In this document: one piece after another, positions 61,956 through 64,000 of the stretch
Numbering within the stretch: position 1 is the first letter of the stretch
Layout: the number at the start of each line of letters is the position of its first letter
Assembly: GCF_001552135.1 (NCBI RefSeq)
Contig: NZ_BCQP01000002.1
Coordinates: 1 to 64,000 of the forward strand
Source: Actinomadura chibensis NBRC 106107
GTDB lineage: Bacteria; Actinomycetota; Actinomycetes; Streptosporangiales; Streptosporangiaceae
Length of the DNA: 64,000 nucleotides
Reading direction: 5' to 3'
Program-made: the position numbers and the translations under genes
Notes under the pieces: model-generated
The model's database searches: none
Seen by the model: only the letters and a program-made list of their open reading frames with translations
What the model was told of the DNA's origin: nothing

Positions 61956-62741
61956 GTGGCAGAAAACGGAGACCCCGTCCTCCGCCTGACCGGGCTCAAC
62001 AAGAGCTTCGGCGCCGTCCATGTGCTGCACGACGTGGACTTCACCGTGCGGCTCGGCGAGGTGATGGCCCTCGTCGGCGACAACGGCGCGGGGAAGTCCA
62101 CCCTGATCAAGTGCATCGCCGGGATCCACCCGGTCGACTCGGGGCGGATCGAGTTCGACGGCCGCGAGGTGTCGATCGACAGCCCGCGCGCGGCGTCCGC
62201 GCTCGGGATCGAGGTCGTCTACCAGGACCTCGCACTTGCCGACAACCTGGACATCGTGCAGAACATGTTCCTCGGCCGCGAACGGCGGAAGGGGATCGTC
62301 CTGGACGAGGCGTCCATGGAGGAGGCGGCGAGGCGGACCCTCGCCCGGCTCTCGGTGCGGACGGTGCGGTCCGTCCGGCAGCGGGTCGCGAGCCTGTCCG
62401 GCGGGCAGCGGCAGACCGTCGCGATCGCCAAGGCCGCGCTCTGGGAGTCCAAGCTCGTGATCCTGGACGAGCCCACCGCCGCGCTCGGCGTCGCGCAGAC
62501 CCGGCAGGTGCTCGACCTCGTCCGGCGGCTCGCCGACACCGGGCACGCCGTCGTCCTCATCTCGCACAACATGAACGACGTGTTCGAGGTGGCCGACCGC
62601 ATCACCGCGCTGTACCTCGGCCGGGTCGCGGCGGACGTCGCCCGCGCCGACGTCACCCACGGCCAGGTCGTGGAGCTCATCACCGCCGGCCGTTCCGGCG
62701 ATCTCGGCCTCGCGCCGCAGACCGCCGCCGAGAGCATCTGA
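61956..62741 (+). CDS. sugar ABC transporter ATP-binding protein (single domain)
   Basis: 261 residues. Walker A GDNGAGKST (41-49), Q loop VVYQDLALADNLD, signature LSGGQRQTVAIAKA, Walker B LVILDEPTAALG, switch histidine in ISHNMNDVF. Unlike XylG/RbsA-type ATPases, which are double (about 500 residues), this has one domain, as in FrcA-like transporters, and must homodimerise. GTG start with AAAAGGAG seven bases upstream. Confidence 0.93.
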   Translation: MAENGDPVLRLTGLNKSFGAVHVLHDVDFTVRLGEVMALVGDNGAGKSTLIKCIAGIHPVDSGRIEFDGREVSIDSPRAASALGIEVVYQDLALADNLDIVQNMFLGRERRKGIVLDEASMEEAARRTLARLSVRTVRSVRQRVASLSGGQRQTVAIAKAALWESKLVILDEPTAALGVAQTRQVLDLVRRLADTGHAVVLISHNMNDVFEVADRITALYLGRVAADVARADVTHGQVVELITAGRSGDLGLAPQTAAESI

Positions 62742-62752
62742 AGGGGGGCCAG

Positions 62753-64000
62753 GTGTCCACCGACATCCCCGGGAACCGCCTCGCGAAGGGCGGCGAGCCC
62801 GCCATGGCGCTGGCGGACGGCGACTTCGCCACCGACCGCCGCGAGCACGACATGCGCTCCGCGCTGCTGGACTACTGGAACCGGATCAGGTCCGGCGAGC
62901 TCGGCGCGCTGCCCGCCGTCCTCGGGCTGATCTCCCTGGTCGTGCTGTTCGCCGCGCTGAAGCCCGACACGTTCCTCAGCAAGGGGAACATGGCGAACCT
63001 GTCGGTGCAGGCGCTGCCGATCACGATCCTCGCGATGGGGCTCGTGTTCGTCCTGCTCCTCGGCGAGATCGACCTGTCGGCGGGCGTCGCGAGCGGGCTG
63101 TGCGCGGCGGTGCTGGCCAAGCTGATCACCGACGCCGGGCAGCCCTGGTACGTCGCCGCGCTCAGCGCCGTCGCGATCGGGATCGTGATCGGAACCACGA
63201 TCGGCTGGCTCGTCTCGGTGCTGCGGATCCCGTCGTTCGTCGTCACGCTGGCGTTCTTCCTCGGCCTGCAGGGCGTCACGCTGAAGCTGATCGGGCAGGG
63301 CGGCACGGTGCCCGTCCGGGACGACGTGATCTACGCGCTCGCCAACAAGAACATGCCGGTCTGGCTCGGCTGGGTCCTCGCCGCCGGCTGCGCCGCCGCG
63401 TACACGGCGACGCAGGTGCTGCGCTGGCGGCGGCAGCGCGTCCGCGGGCTGCACTCCAGGCCGCTGGAGTTCGTCCTCGCGCAGAGCGCGGTCGTCTCGG
63501 CGGCCCTGCTGGTCAGCGCCTACGTCCTCAACCTGGACCGCGCGCCCAGCCCGCTGATCACGCTCGGCGGCATCCCGTGGGGCGTGCTGCTCGCGGGCGT
63601 CCTGCTGGTCGTGTGCTCGTTCGTGCTCGGACGCACCGCCTACGGGCGGCACATCTACGCGGTCGGCGGCAACGCCGAGGCGGCCCGCCGGGCCGGGATC
63701 AACGTCACCCGCATCCGGATCTCGGTGTTCATGATCGGGTCCGGGCTGGCCGCGATCAGCGGGATCGTCGCCGCGTCCCGGCTCAGCTCCGTCGCCACCG
63801 ACGCGGGCGGCGGCAACACGCTGCTGTACGCGGTCGGCGCCGCCGTCATCGGCGGGACGAGCCTGTTCGGCGGGCGCGGCAAGGCCCGCGACGCCGTCCT
63901 CGGCGGGCTCGTCATCGCGCTGATCGCCAACGGGCTCGGGCTGCTCGGCACCAGCGCCTACCTCAGCTACCTGATCACCGGCCTGGTGCTGCTGCTCGCC
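62753..64000 (+). CDS. sugar ABC transporter permease (XylH-like), partial at right edge
   Basis: 416 codons visible; the frame is open to the last base. GTG start 11 bases after the ATPase stop with AGGGGGG upstream. N-terminal cytoplasmic stretch of about 50 residues, then LGALPAVLGLISLVVLFAAL, ITILAMGLVFVLLLGEIDLS, AGVASGLCAAVLAKLI, the EIDLSAGV motif of BPD_transp_2 permeases, VGGNAEAARRAGIN coupling loop and AVIGGTSLFGGRGKARDAVLGG near the C-terminus. Probably only one or two final residues blocks are missing, as such permeases are about 420-430 residues. Confidence 0.93.
   Translation, partial: MSTDIPGNRLAKGGEPAMALADGDFATDRREHDMRSALLDYWNRIRSGELGALPAVLGLISLVVLFAALKPDTFLSKGNMANLSVQALPITILAMGLVFVLLLGEIDLSAGVASGLCAAVLAKLITDAGQPWYVAALSAVAIGIVIGTTIGWLVSVLRIPSFVVTLAFFLGLQGVTLKLIGQGGTVPVRDDVIYALANKNMPVWLGWVLAAGCAAAYTATQVLRWRRQRVRGLHSRPLEFVLAQSAVVSAALLVSAYVLNLDRAPSPLITLGGIPWGVLLAGVLLVVCSFVLGRTAYGRHIYAVGGNAEAARRAGINVTRIRISVFMIGSGLAAISGIVAASRLSSVATDAGGGNTLLYAVGAAVIGGTSLFGGRGKARDAVLGGLVIALIANGLGLLGTSAYLSYLITGLVLLLA

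Overview
The window is a chromosome segment of a high-GC actinobacterium. GTG/TTG starts, strong G/C bias at third codon positions, F420-type (LLM) oxidoreductase, PucR regulators, Actinobacteria-type MEP/site-2-protease gene order and a KstR2-like repressor all fit a Thermomonosporaceae/Actinomadura-like organism; the genus is inference. No tRNA or rRNA gene was seen.

Region by region. 0.1-1.9 kb: glutamate-cysteine ligase-like enzyme plus methyltransferase (minus strand). 2.0-3.8 kb: DapB-fold dehydrogenase converging with an alpha/beta hydrolase. 3.9-8.5 kb: PucR regulator divergent from a class-III aminotransferase and CoA-acylating semialdehyde dehydrogenase, a likely beta-alanine/GABA-type catabolic unit. 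8.9-11.4 kb: small FPG/WWAL protein, orphan polyamine-type solute-binding protein, zinc-finger-like protein. 11.7-23.2 kb: orphan histidine kinase, then dxr, site-2 protease and ispG, followed by three tandem secreted S33 peptidases and the GNAT gene that usually directly follows ispG. 23.2-25.5 kb: two tandem HTH paralogues of unknown function. 25.5-34.2 kb: HipA-like kinase/DUF3037 pair, cyclase, PP2C-like protein, LLM oxidoreductase, DUF4870 membrane protein, thioesterase, a two-component system, DinB-like protein and a secreted SH3-like protein.

34.5-42.4 kb is a compositionally different, lower-GC defence-type island: a complete type I restriction-modification operon (hsdM-hsdS-hsdR), two type I-E-like CRISPR repeats with a shortened spacer and no cas genes, and a 40-codon ORF with a very strong ribosome-binding site that encodes a cationic hydrophobic peptide. 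42.5-50.7 kb: TetR/amidase divergent pair around a perfect 28-bp palindrome, SDR and TetR genes, endonuclease V, another SDR, an MprF-like DUF2156 membrane enzyme, FMN reductase-like and Dabb proteins, and a second FPG/WWAL small protein. 51.0-60.3 kb: MMPL transporter, KstR2-like TetR with an exact consensus operator, HAD hydrolase, a membrane protein, a PTH2-type protein, a secreted M14 carboxypeptidase and two small proteins. 60.7-64.0 kb: a sugar ABC transporter (lipoprotein, single-domain ATPase, permease); the permease runs off the right edge.

The most unusual signals are the 42-bp repeated upstream element shared by two S33 peptidase genes, the decayed CRISPR pair with the adjacent small peptide, the tandem HTH/GIxWEW proteins, a family of related ACCnAG..CTTGGT boxes, and many promoters that appear to give leaderless transcripts.
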